The notes: generated from the letters alone by a model not told the origin. A stretch of DNA of 21,825 nt from Acidobacteriota bacterium (GCA_021846065.1 JAJZCP010000006.1:1-21825); one strand, 5' to 3'; numbered from the stretch's first letter, positions 13,646-21,062 are shown. A program made the numbers and translations.

Positions 13646-16600
13646 TCAGTAGATGAGCTTGAGCGAAAGCTGAATCTGGCGCGAGGTTCCGGCCGTCCTG
13701 CTGATCTCTCCGAAGCCTGCGCCTTCGATGGTATTTGCGGGCAGGCTCATGTTGACGAGGTTGAAGAGGTTGAAGAACTCGCCGCGAAACTGAAGATCGA
13801 TGAGTTCTCCGCCGCGTCGTCGATGACCGTAGGGTGTGTCCTTGATGAGGGCGTAGTCGAAGTCGTAGTAGGCCGGACCGCGAAAGGTGTTGCGGCCAAG
13901 CGTGCCGAAGCGTCCCTGATTGGGACCGGTGCCGCCGGGAATGTGGATGGGGATGTAGAAATAGGAAGCATTGTCGGCACCGAGGCCGAAGTAGTCTTCG
14001 CGATTTTTGCGGGCGGTGGAAAGCTGCGGCTTGCCGATCTGATCGGGACGGTCGACGCCGTTCGAGCCGTAGCCGGTCTGCTGGATGCCGGAGAGTACGG
14101 TGAAGGGCGATCCGCTGGAGAGGGTGGAGATACTGAGCAGTTCCCAGCCCTCGGTGAAGCCTCTGCGGATGCGATGAAGGAATGCAATCTGATTCAGGTG
14201 CATATCCTGGGCGACGCTGAGGGTGAAGCTGTGGGTGACGTCGAAGGTGGATGGGCCTTTTTCGAGGTGGGTGTTGGTGGGGTTCTGGGGAAATGCCGGA
14301 GCGACCGCTCCGGTGCCGCCGGAGATGAATCCGCCGGTGACGGCGCTGGTGTCGTCGATGGATTTGGACCAGGAGTATCCGGCCTGCACGCCGGGTCCGC
14401 CGTGCGCGAAGGTGCCCTGGAGCGAGGTTTGCAGTGCGTGATAGGTGGAGTGCGAGGTGTTGGTGATGACCTGCTCGAAGCCGAAGCCGCCGATGATGTT
14501 TCCCTTGCTGTCAAAAGTGGTGTAGGGAGCTTCGGCAGGACCGGCGCCGAGGTAGGCGTTAGGGAAGCTTTCGCGCGGGAGATGAACGCCAGCCGTTCCG
14601 ACGTAGGCCGCGTCGGCGACCAGATCGCCGATCTTGTGTTCAAAGCCAAGCGTCCAGGTGTAGAGCCAGGCATTGCCGAACTTCGGATCGATGGAACTTA
14701 AGGCAAGCGGCGATACGGCCTTGGAAGGAGTGAGCGCGGCAAGATCCAGCTCGTAGCGGTTCAGGTCCATGACGGTGTTGGCGGGCACGTCCTTGGTGTT
14801 GCCGGAGGCGAAGATATTTGCACCCTGCGGGGTGTAGACGTTGGGCAGCTCGTTGGGCGTGATCTGGTAGCCGTAAGGAATGGGCGCGCCGGCGGCCGAG
14901 GTCAGGTGAGGGTAGACGACAAAGGGCGTGGAGCCGGTGAGGAAGTTGTCCTGCCAGATGTTGGGCGGGATGATGGTGATGCCTCCGCCAACGTGAACCT
15001 GAAAGCCTTTGGGAGCGGCCCAGCTGAGTTGGACGCGCGGCATGAATCCATCTTTCTGGAAGAGATAGCCGGGCTGGGGATTGATGACGTACTGCTGCTG
15101 AATACCTCCGCCGGGAGTGGGCGTGAAGGTGAGGCCGGAGGTGCGTTTGGCGCGCTCGGAGATGGGGGTGTAAAGCTCCCATCGCAGGCCGTAGTCAAGG
15201 GTGAGAGTGGGGTCGATGCGCCAGGTGTCCTGGGCATAGAGAGCCCAAGCGTTGCGGTTGATGGCGGCAGGACCGATGTGTGTGCCGTTGGAAAAATACG
15301 GGGGAGCGACAGCGATGGTGTACTGGAACGGACTGCCGACGAGAAAGCTGCTGAGCGTGTCGGGCAGAGCGGCGCCGGGCTGCACGTCATTCTGACCGCT
15401 GGAGGAGGGGATGAAGACGGGAGAGTAGGCGGTGCCGCCGCCAAAGTCGTATTCGCCGTTGGGGCTGATGCCGAAGTAAGTGGTGTCGCGGTTGAGGCGC
15501 GCCTCGCCGCCGAACTGGAAGAGATGTGATCCGCGCGTCCAGTCGAACGATTGCTGGCCCTGAAAGAGATTGCCGAATGCGCTCATGACGGAGCCGCCAG
15601 CGGAGTTGAATGGCTCGAAGGATCCATCGAGGAACTTGACTGCGGGATCGGTGTGATCGGCCGTGGGAAAGCCGGGCGTGGTGCGCGTGGCGCTGATGGA
15701 GGTGCTGGAGGTGAAGTGCGTGGTGAAAGCGTGACGCACGTTGACGAGGCCGTTCGACTGGTGGTCGATGTATTGCACGCCGAAGGCGGGGTCAATGGTG
15801 GTTTGATCGGGATTGGTGGTGGGACCGGTGAGATGATCCCAGACATAGCGCCCCATGAGCTGGGTTTTGTCGGAGAGCTGCTCGTCGAGGCGGAGAGAAA
15901 ACTGATTGGCGTTGGTGATGACCTTGGAGGAAGTGGCGAAGGTCTCCGCGCCGTAAGCGCCGGAGGGAAGATTGGGCAGCGGATAACGGGCGAGAATGGC
16001 GGCGATGGCTGGATTGACAGGCACATGGAGGGTGTCGGTCTGGCCGGAGGAGGTGGTGATGGTGTCGATGCCGGCGCGCTGCTGCGCCGTGGGGACGGGC
16101 AGCACCTGCGTGGTGCCGAGCACCTGGCGGAAACCCTGGTACTGGCCGAAGTAGAATGTCTTGCCGCGGCCGTTGTAGAGATGGGGAAGGACGACCGGAC
16201 CTCCGTTGGTGAAGCCGAATTCGTTGCGGCGGAATGGAGGCAGGCGGCCTGGGTTGATGGGCGAGGAGTAGTCGAAGAAGTTGCGCGCGTCCATGGCGGA
16301 GTTGCGGACGAACTCGAAGAAGGAGCCGTGGAAGCCTGCGCTGCCGGAGCGGGTGATGATGTTGGTGAAGCCGGAGGCGCCGCGACCGATCTGCGCAGGC
16401 ATCCAGCCGGAGCTGGACTGGATGCTGTCGATGGCGTCGACGTCGAAGTTGGTGAAGGTGGCTCCGCCCATCTCCGGATCGCTGATGTCGGCACCGTCCA
16501 TGGCGAAGGTGGCTTCGACACCGCGCTGGCCGTCGATGGCAAATTGCTGGGTGAAGTTGGTGGCTCCGTTGGTGTCGGTCATGGTGCCGGCGGCAAGCAG

Positions 16601-17146
16601 GAGCAGTTGACTGAAGTCGCGCTTGTTGAGCGGGAGACTGCTGACGGCTTTTCCGGAGAGATCTTCGCCGCTGGTGGCCTGAACACGCTGACTGCCGGAG
16701 ACGGTCAGATCGCCCTGCACGGTAATCGTGATGTCCAGGTTGCCGATGGCTCCGTTGGCCAGGATCCAGGGAAGTGTGACATGCTCACTCCCCGCGTAAC
16801 TGCGGTGCCCCCGCTCCACCGTAAGCTGATAACCGCCGGGAGCTATGTCGGCGAAATGGAAGCTGCCGTCGGAGGCAGTGACGGCGCGCAACCGCTGGCC
16901 AGAGGGGGATTGCAGGGTGACGCGAGCGTTGGCGATGGGCGCGCCGCCAGAGTCATGAAGGGTGCCGGAGCAAGCGATGGCGGTCTGCGGCGCGGCGTTT
17001 TGCGCAGGAGCGGCAGGCGAAGCGGCTGCGACAAGGAAGAAGGCAGCGACCAGTGCGAGGATCTTGGAGCGGGCTGGCCGCAGAGAGCTGCAAGCAGCGA
17101 TGCGCATGAAACAATCGTTTGTTCTGTTGCTGAATGGCTGATTCAT
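13646..17146 (-). CDS. Oar-like TonB-dependent receptor with carboxypeptidase-regulatory N-terminal domain
   Basis: This is an outer-membrane beta-barrel receptor of 1166 residues from ATG 17146. An in-frame ATG at 17107 ('MRIAACSS') is also possible. The frame remains open to a TTG at 17242, but that lies upstream of the predicted promoter. A signal peptide ends near 'APAQN'. Next comes a CarboxypepD_reg-like beta-sandwich (about 58-113; 'GTLHDSGGAPIANARVTLQS' and 'DGSFHFADIAPGGYQLTVERG'). A plug domain follows (about 160-280; 'FAMDGADISDPEMGG', 'NIITRSGSAGFHGSFFEFVR'), then a long barrel ending 'IQLSLKLIY' with the terminal aromatic residue expected for BAM recognition. Acidobacteria encode many such receptors, thought to import oligosaccharides or other polymers' fragments; the ligand here is unknown. 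It is divergent from the VWFA-like gene. Confidence 0.93.
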   Translation of the reverse strand: MNQPFSNRTNDCFMRIAACSSLRPARSKILALVAAFFLVAAASPAAPAQNAAPQTAIACSGTLHDSGGAPIANARVTLQSPSGQRLRAVTASDGSFHFADIAPGGYQLTVERGHRSYAGSEHVTLPWILANGAIGNLDITITVQGDLTVSGSQRVQATSGEDLSGKAVSSLPLNKRDFSQLLLLAAGTMTDTNGATNFTQQFAIDGQRGVEATFAMDGADISDPEMGGATFTNFDVDAIDSIQSSSGWMPAQIGRGASGFTNIITRSGSAGFHGSFFEFVRNSAMDARNFFDYSSPINPGRLPPFRRNEFGFTNGGPVVLPHLYNGRGKTFYFGQYQGFRQVLGTTQVLPVPTAQQRAGIDTITTSSGQTDTLHVPVNPAIAAILARYPLPNLPSGAYGAETFATSSKVITNANQFSLRLDEQLSDKTQLMGRYVWDHLTGPTTNPDQTTIDPAFGVQYIDHQSNGLVNVRHAFTTHFTSSTSISATRTTPGFPTADHTDPAVKFLDGSFEPFNSAGGSVMSAFGNLFQGQQSFDWTRGSHLFQFGGEARLNRDTTYFGISPNGEYDFGGGTAYSPVFIPSSSGQNDVQPGAALPDTLSSFLVGSPFQYTIAVAPPYFSNGTHIGPAAINRNAWALYAQDTWRIDPTLTLDYGLRWELYTPISERAKRTSGLTFTPTPGGGIQQQYVINPQPGYLFQKDGFMPRVQLSWAAPKGFQVHVGGGITIIPPNIWQDNFLTGSTPFVVYPHLTSAAGAPIPYGYQITPNELPNVYTPQGANIFASGNTKDVPANTVMDLNRYELDLAALTPSKAVSPLALSSIDPKFGNAWLYTWTLGFEHKIGDLVADAAYVGTAGVHLPRESFPNAYLGAGPAEAPYTTFDSKGNIIGGFGFEQVITNTSHSTYHALQTSLQGTFAHGGPGVQAGYSWSKSIDDTSAVTGGFISGGTGAVAPAFPQNPTNTHLEKGPSTFDVTHSFTLSVAQDMHLNQIAFLHRIRRGFTEGWELLSISTLSSGSPFTVLSGIQQTGYGSNGVDRPDQIGKPQLSTARKNREDYFGLGADNASYFYIPIHIPGGTGPNQGRFGTLGRNTFRGPAYYDFDYALIKDTPYGHRRRGGELIDLQFRGEFFNLFNLVNMSLPANTIEGAGFGEISRTAGTSRQIQLSLKLIY

Positions 17147-17201
17147 CGTATTCGTTTTGCCGAAGGCGCTCTTCCCATAACCTGTTTTCCGGAACCCGTC
17201 C

Positions 17202-17230
17202 ACTATACGCACGCACGCGGCCGGTGGCAA
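17202..17230 (-). promoter_or_regulatory. Sigma-70 promoter of the TonB-dependent receptor gene
   Basis: On the minus strand TTGCCA (17230-17225), a 17-bp spacer and TATAGT (17207-17202) form a near-consensus promoter. Transcription should begin near 17195, about 50 nt before ATG 17146. This is why the farther upstream TTG start was rejected. Confidence 0.7.
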
Positions 17231-17260
17231 GCACGAGTGCAATATTTATGGCTGGGATAA

Positions 17261-17274
17261 AGCGTTTTCGCTCA
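17261..17274 (-). promoter_or_regulatory. Operator-like 14-bp motif, copy 1
   Basis: Minus strand reads TGAGCGAAAACGCT. It holds the arms AGCG and CGCT around AAAA, like a LacI-family operator. It lies about 30 bp upstream of the receptor promoter's -35. A second copy in opposite orientation with one mismatch is at 17357-17370. Confidence 0.45.
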
Positions 17275-17304
17275 TGGTTTATACAGACGGGCAATGGTGA
17301 GTGA

Positions 17305-17326
17305 GGCTTTTCCTTGGGGAAAAGCC
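17305..17326. other. Perfect 9-bp hairpin in the divergent intergenic region
   Basis: GGCTTTTCC (17305-17313) and GGAAAAGCC (17318-17326) pair perfectly around a TTGG loop. There is no T tract on either strand, so it is not an obvious intrinsic terminator. It lies between the two copies of the 14-bp motif. The function is unknown. Confidence 0.5.
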
Positions 17327-17356
17327 CCGCCGAGAGCGTCTCCGCGGTAAGCGGTG

Positions 17357-17370
17357 TGAGCGAAAACACT
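17357..17370 (+). promoter_or_regulatory. Operator-like 14-bp motif, copy 2
   Basis: Plus strand reads TGAGCGAAAACACT, differing from copy 1 at one base. The eleven bases TGAGCGAAAAC form a perfect inverted repeat with 17264-17274. This copy ends 40 bp before the -35 of the VWFA-like gene's candidate promoter. Confidence 0.45.
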
Positions 17371-17410
17371 CTAGCGGCAACGGGGAGGCGGAAGTGTTGC
17401 AGGAGCAGCT

Positions 17411-17439
17411 TTGCATGGGCTGGTTGGGATGCGTATGAT
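17411..17439 (+). promoter_or_regulatory. Candidate sigma-70 promoter of the VWFA-like gene
   Basis: TTGCAT (17411-17416), a 17-bp spacer and TATGAT (17434-17439) form a plausible promoter. Transcription would start near 17446, about 43 nt before ATG 17489. Confidence 0.5.
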
Positions 17440-17450
17440 TTCCGCGGCAT

Positions 17451-17467
17451 AGCAAAAACTTTTTGCT
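17451..17467. promoter_or_regulatory. 17-bp perfect palindrome just downstream of the predicted start of transcription
   Basis: AGCAAAAA (17451-17458), one central C, and TTTTTGCT (17460-17467) make a perfect dyad. It sits at about +5 to +21 relative to the predicted transcription start and 21 bp before the start codon. That is a usual place for a repressor operator. The one-base centre is too short for an RNA hairpin loop without opening some pairs. Confidence 0.5.
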
Positions 17468-17488
17468 GGCATGAGGGTTGGAGATGGT

Positions 17489-19087
17489 ATGCGCAGGTCG
17501 TGTCTGTTTGCTCTTCTGTCGATTGTCATGCTCGCCTCGGGCGGGTGGAATGCTCTGGCCGGGAGTCCTCCGCGGAGCCATTCCGGATCGAAGCAGCCGG
17601 TGCCCACGATTCAGGAGAAATCCGATCTTGTGTATCTGGACGTGACGGTGCTGGACAAGGCAGGGAAGCCTGTCACGATGGGGCTGGCGAAGGACGATTT
17701 CCTTGTCACGGAGAATAAAGCGCCGCAGACAATCACTTCCTTTGAAACGCCGGAAGCGCATTCTGCACAGGCAGTCGGCAAAGGTAAGCGGGCCGACGAT
17801 GCCGTGGACGCGAAGGTTCCGAAGACAATTCTGCTGCTGGATGAGTTGGATACGTCGGCACCGGGTTCGACACACGTCCTGAACGAGGTCCGCGAATATC
17901 TGCAGAAGATGCCCGCGGTCCTGCCGTCGCCGATGGAGATACTGACGATACATCCAAACGAGATGCTTCTGCTGACTGGCTATACGAGAAGACGGGATCG
18001 ACTGCAGCAGGCATTGCAAGGCGTTGGGCCGGATGGGATCATGCCCATGGATTTTGGCGAGGCAAAGATCAAGCCATTGGAGGTGTTGCAACAGATTGCG
18101 CTGCTGAATCGGGGCATTCCTGGCAAGAAGAATCTGCTCTGGTTGGGAGATTCTGGGCCGAGCGTCCATATCTGGTCGATCCTGTCGGTGGAGCAGGAAA
18201 GGACGATGGATGCATTCGCGCGCAAGACCGTGAACATGCTGGTTGAATCGCGAATCCGGCTCTCGGCGGTTCTGCCGGGATTTCAAGATCGGCTGAAAGA
18301 CCCGGGTGCGCAACAGGGCGATCTTCGATTGCAAACGACGGACCCTTTCGGCGCGAATATTTACTTTGGATCGTTTGTGAATGAGACCGGCGGCCAGATG
18401 TATTTCAGCAATGACATGGTTGAGGGCATTCGGCGGGCAGTGGATCTGGAATCGAACTACTATACGCTTACGTATCAGCCGACCCAGGTGAAGGCGAACG
18501 GGGAATACCGCAATATCGAGGTGCAGGTGCGGCATCCCGGGTACCGTCTGATTACCATGAAGGGCTATTATGCGCCGGAGACGGACGGGGCGCTGACGCC
18601 GGAGCAAGAGACATTCGAAGGGATTTCGTACGCCGCGTTTTCAACCTTCGAGATGAATGCGCTGCCGGTCACACTCTCGCTGGTCACGCGCGATCCGGTC
18701 AGTCAATCGGTCCAGATTGGCGTGTATGTGGATGAGAGCAAATTGAAGTGGGAGCGGACCGGAGATGGGACGTACAGAGCACAGCTTCTGCTGCTGGCGA
18801 CCGATTACAAGGACTCCGGAAAGATCGGCGGCTTCCAGTACCTGAGCATGTATCTAACGACTCCGCTGACGTCGGAGGCGGAACGGGCACGTCTGCGTAC
18901 GACGATCCCGCTTCGGGTTAGATTTCCGAAGTATTCCGTGCGGATTAAAGTCTCTGTGGGGGATGTGGGATCGCAGCGGATTGGAACCCTGACGGTGACC
19001 AAAAAAGAGATTCGCACCGCACCGATTATGCCCATGCAGGATCCGTTGAAACCGACAAAAGAGAGCGCGGAAATGCGGAGGCGTTGA
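17489..19087 (+). CDS. Secreted VWFA-related acidobacterial protein
   Basis: From ATG 17489 the protein has 532 residues. GGAG at 17480-17483 and a clean signal peptide ('MRRSCLFALLSIVMLASGG') favour this start over the in-frame ATG at 17471. A beta-rich segment, 'LVYLDVTVLDKAGKPVTMGL' then 'AKDDFLVTENKAPQTITSFE', opens the VWFA-related domain described in Acidobacteria. The VWA-like core follows (about 110-330), with 'TILLLDELDTSAP' where a MIDAS DxSxS would be: Asp118 is there but the serines are not. 'NYYTLTYQPTQVKANGEYRN' and 'VQVRHPGYRLITMKGYYAP' are typical of this family's C-terminal half. The last 150 residues form another beta-rich region. The biochemical role is unknown; binding through a canonical metal site looks unlikely. 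Confidence 0.85.
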   Translation: MRRSCLFALLSIVMLASGGWNALAGSPPRSHSGSKQPVPTIQEKSDLVYLDVTVLDKAGKPVTMGLAKDDFLVTENKAPQTITSFETPEAHSAQAVGKGKRADDAVDAKVPKTILLLDELDTSAPGSTHVLNEVREYLQKMPAVLPSPMEILTIHPNEMLLLTGYTRRRDRLQQALQGVGPDGIMPMDFGEAKIKPLEVLQQIALLNRGIPGKKNLLWLGDSGPSVHIWSILSVEQERTMDAFARKTVNMLVESRIRLSAVLPGFQDRLKDPGAQQGDLRLQTTDPFGANIYFGSFVNETGGQMYFSNDMVEGIRRAVDLESNYYTLTYQPTQVKANGEYRNIEVQVRHPGYRLITMKGYYAPETDGALTPEQETFEGISYAAFSTFEMNALPVTLSLVTRDPVSQSVQIGVYVDESKLKWERTGDGTYRAQLLLLATDYKDSGKIGGFQYLSMYLTTPLTSEAERARLRTTIPLRVRFPKYSVRIKVSVGDVGSQRIGTLTVTKKEIRTAPIMPMQDPLKPTKESAEMRRR

Positions 19088-19112
19088 CTTCGCGAGAATT
19101 CGGAAGTAGGCT
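19084..19112 (+). promoter_or_regulatory. Candidate promoter of the sulfite reductase leader
   Basis: TTGACT (19084-19089), overlapping the VWFA-like gene's stop, is five of six to consensus. After a 17-bp spacer comes TAGGCT (19107-19112), a weak -10. Transcription would start at A19119 or A19120, making the leader ORF leaderless or nearly so. GATAAT at 19116-19121 is an alternative -10 without a -35; it would start transcription inside the ORF. Confidence 0.35.
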
Positions 19113-19119
19113 GGTGATA

Positions 19120-19215
19120 ATGTTTTTCTGCAGCGCATGTCCGTGTCCGATGCCGTGTTGTCACCCGTGTGACGACCGCGCCGGAGTGCGACGTGTGAAG
19201 AGACTGCACCTTTAG
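19120..19215 (+). CDS. Cysteine-rich leader peptide, 31 codons
   Basis: The ORF runs from ATG 19120 to TAG 19213-19215. Its first part reads MFFCSACPCPMPCCHPCDD: six Cys (codons 4, 7, 9, 13, 14, 17) in a 14-codon stretch. The rest is basic and ends VKRLHL. A GTG at 19114 is a possible start two codons earlier. GGAAG (19102-19106) and TAGG (19107-19110) are possible ribosome sites, unless the mRNA is leaderless. The ORF lies between the VWFA-like gene and a terminator placed ahead of the sulfite reductase gene. By analogy with trp, his and leu leader peptides, ribosome stalling at Cys codons when charged tRNA-Cys is scarce would report cysteine supply. A small metal-binding protein is a less likely alternative. 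Confidence 0.75.
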   Translation: MFFCSACPCPMPCCHPCDDRAGVRRVKRLHL

Positions 19216-19250
19216 GAATCCAGCAGAAACTTTCCAGGTATCGCAAAAAG

Positions 19251-19284
19251 ACTCCGGCAGGCCCAAAGCCTCCGGAGTTTTTTT
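19251..19284 (+). terminator. Rho-independent terminator ahead of the sulfite reductase gene
   Basis: ACTCCGG pairs with CCGGAGT, continued after a single bulged C (19258) by AGGC with GCCT, around a CCAAA loop: 11 base pairs. Seven Ts follow (19278-19284, the first being paired). Five As precede it (19245-19249). It stands 36 nt after the leader ORF stop and 38 nt before the reductase start. It may also end transcripts of the VWFA-like gene. Confidence 0.9.
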
Positions 19285-19322
19285 ATATCCATTTTTCAGA
19301 ACGTTAAAAGCAGGAGCAGACT

Positions 19323-20978
19323 GTGACGAATGCAAACGAGTCCCCGGTGAAGGAAACCAAAGCGCAGCGCACGGAGCGGCTGAAGCTTGAGAAGAATCCG
19401 TGGGACGCATGGGATGAGGTGCGGCGCTTTGCCGCGGAGGGCCGCACGAGCGTGCTGCCGGAGTGGGCTAGCCTCTACTTCAAGTGGTGGGGGATTTATA
19501 CGCAGGGCGATGGCGCGGGGGTGACCGGAGGCAAGGGCGGCGAGGGCGTGACGACGGAGTACTTCATGATGCGCATCGCGGTGCCGAACGGCATTCTGAA
19601 CGCGCAGCAGTTGAGGACGATCGGGCAACTGACGGTGGATCATGCGCGCGATCTGGCCGATATTACGACGCGACAGGCGATCCAGTTGCACTGGCTGACG
19701 ATCGATGCGCTGCCGAAGGTGGTGGATGCGATCGAATCGGTGGGACTTTCGCCGCGTAGTGCCTGCGGAGATGTGGTGCGCAACGTGACGGGATGCCCGC
19801 TGGCGGGGCTTCATGAGCATGAGATTGTGGATGCCTCGCCGCTGGCGCGGACGATTGCGCGCGAGTTGAATGGGAATCCGGAGTTCTATAACCTGCCGCG
19901 CAAGTTCAAGATCACAGTGACAGGCTGCCCGGTGTGGTGCAGCTATCCGGAGATCAACGATGCGGCGATAACGGCGGTGCGTCGCGGCGGGGAGATCGGG
20001 TACTCGGTGCGCGTGGGCGGCGGACTGTCGAAGGAGCCACATCTGGCGGTGAAGCTGGATGCGTTTCTGCGTGAGGAAGAAGTGTTGCCGGTGGTGCGGG
20101 CGATTGCCGAGCTTTTCCGGCGGCAGCAGGGTCTGCGACAGAGTCGGGATCGAGCGCGGCTGAAGTATCTGTTTCTGGCCGAAGAGTGGACGGCGGAGCG
20201 TTTTCTGGCAGAGCTGGAAGCGATTCTTGGCTACAAGCTGGCGCCGGGGGTTGCGGACGAAGTGCCGGAAGACGTGCTGAGGGATCACTCCGGGGTGCAG
20301 GCACAGCGACAGGCCGGGATGTATGCGGTAGGTGCAAGCGTGCTGAACGGCCGAATGAGCGGGCAGGCGCTGCTGGCGCTGGCCGAACTGGTGGAGCAGT
20401 ACGCGGGCGGAGAGCTGCGAACGACGGCGAACCAGAACTTTGTGATTCCGAATGTGCCGGAAGCGCATCTGGCGAAGGTGCTGGATGGACTGTCGTCGCT
20501 TGGAATTTTTGTGGATGCAAAGCCCTTCTGGCGCGGCACGGTGGCCTGCACGGGGACGGAGTTCTGCAAGCTGGCCATCACGGAGACGAAGGGATTTGCG
20601 CGCTGGCTGGCCGAGGAGATGGACGCGCGGCTGCCGGGCTTTGACCAGCAGTTGAAGCTGCACGTGACAGGCTGCCCAAACAACTGCGGACAGGCCTGGA
20701 TTGGCGACATTGGACTGGAAGGGAAGAAGATCAAACACGAGGGAAAACTGGTCGATGCCTGGTATTTTGCACTGGGCGGCGCACTGGGCCAGCATGCGGG
20801 ATTTGCACGGCAGGTGAACTTCCGATGCCGGTCCGAAGAGGTTCCTGATGCGCTGGAACGGCTTTTCCGCAGCTATCTGGAGCAACGCGAGGATGGCCAG
20901 AACCTGCGCGCATGGTTTGCAGCCCACTCCATCGAGGAGTTGCGCTCCATTCTCGATGCGGCTTTGGTCCCGGCCTGA
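19323..20978 (+). CDS. sir: Ferredoxin-type siroheme sulfite reductase
   Basis: This 551-aa cytoplasmic enzyme carries siroheme coupled to a [4Fe-4S] cluster and would reduce sulfite to sulfide by six electrons for cysteine synthesis. Two ferredoxin-like half domains alternate with the siroheme-binding halves. The cluster ligands are Cys409-x5-Cys415 ('[10 protein letters not shown]') and Cys451-x3-Cys455 ('TGCPNNCGQ'). Tyr59 in '[10 protein letters not shown]' and Cys148 in '[10 protein letters not shown]' align with the Tyr69-Cys161 pair that is crosslinked in mycobacterial SirA; plant nitrite reductases lack these residues. The start is GTG 19323 with AGGAG at 19312-19316. The cysteine-rich leader and terminator upstream also favour a sulfur role. 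Nitrite reduction cannot be fully excluded. An extra Cys pair, '[11 protein letters not shown]' (202, 206), is of unknown meaning. Confidence 0.92.
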   Translation: MTNANESPVKETKAQRTERLKLEKNPWDAWDEVRRFAAEGRTSVLPEWASLYFKWWGIYTQGDGAGVTGGKGGEGVTTEYFMMRIAVPNGILNAQQLRTIGQLTVDHARDLADITTRQAIQLHWLTIDALPKVVDAIESVGLSPRSACGDVVRNVTGCPLAGLHEHEIVDASPLARTIARELNGNPEFYNLPRKFKITVTGCPVWCSYPEINDAAITAVRRGGEIGYSVRVGGGLSKEPHLAVKLDAFLREEEVLPVVRAIAELFRRQQGLRQSRDRARLKYLFLAEEWTAERFLAELEAILGYKLAPGVADEVPEDVLRDHSGVQAQRQAGMYAVGASVLNGRMSGQALLALAELVEQYAGGELRTTANQNFVIPNVPEAHLAKVLDGLSSLGIFVDAKPFWRGTVACTGTEFCKLAITETKGFARWLAEEMDARLPGFDQQLKLHVTGCPNNCGQAWIGDIGLEGKKIKHEGKLVDAWYFALGGALGQHAGFARQVNFRCRSEEVPDALERLFRSYLEQREDGQNLRAWFAAHSIEELRSILDAALVPA

Positions 20979-21026
20979 GGGTGAGGATAGAGTTCAAATC
21001 CCGCGAGATACGAGACAAAGCTGGCG

Positions 21027-21062
21027 TTACCATAAAAACAGCACAAAGTATTTTCACTTTTG
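21027..21062 (+). promoter_or_regulatory. Candidate promoter with overlapping imperfect palindrome before the aminotransferase gene
   Basis: TTACCA (21027-21032), a 16-bp spacer and TATTTT (21049-21054) could form a promoter starting transcription near 21061. An imperfect dyad, ACAAAGT-ATTTTC-ACTTTTGT (21043-21063), overlaps the -10 and might be an operator. Both are weak sequence matches. Confidence 0.3.

Larger units (their letters stand above)
19120..19284 (+). promoter_or_regulatory. Putative cysteine-responsive transcription attenuator
   Basis: Three mutually exclusive pairings can be seen. Terminator: 19251-19262 with 19268-19278. Antiterminator: GCCGGAGT (19180-19187, inside the leader ORF) with ACTCCGGC (19251-19258), extended by GCGA (19188-19191) with TCGC (19241-19244) across a six-base bulge. 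Protector: CGCA..TCCG (19134-19143, over early Cys codons) with CGGA.TGCG (19182-19190). A ribosome stalled on the early Cys codons would break the protector stem and free 19180-19191 to disrupt the terminator. A separate 8-bp hairpin with one wobble pair (19157-19164 with 19169-19176) covers the later Cys codons. One caveat is that a ribosome at the leader stop does not cover 19180-19191, so termination at high cysteine must rely on the protector stem. Confidence 0.65.

Noticed and set aside
17147..17242. N-terminal extension of the TonB receptor to TTG 17242
   Set aside because: The near-consensus promoter at 17230-17202 lies inside this extension, and the signal peptide begins well downstream.
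15551..17260. 569-codon open frame on the plus strand
   Set aside because: Antisense to the TonB receptor. Its Gly/Val/Asp-rich product arises from the receptor's codon bias.
19088..19322. SAM, cobalamin or other sulfur-linked riboswitch before sulfite reductase
   Set aside because: I looked for the conserved cores of SAM-type and cobalamin riboswitches and saw none. The Cys-rich ORF with alternative stems explains the leader better.
19296..20927. 543-codon open frame on the minus strand
   Set aside because: Antisense to the sulfite reductase gene, whose cluster cysteines and siroheme motifs are intact.
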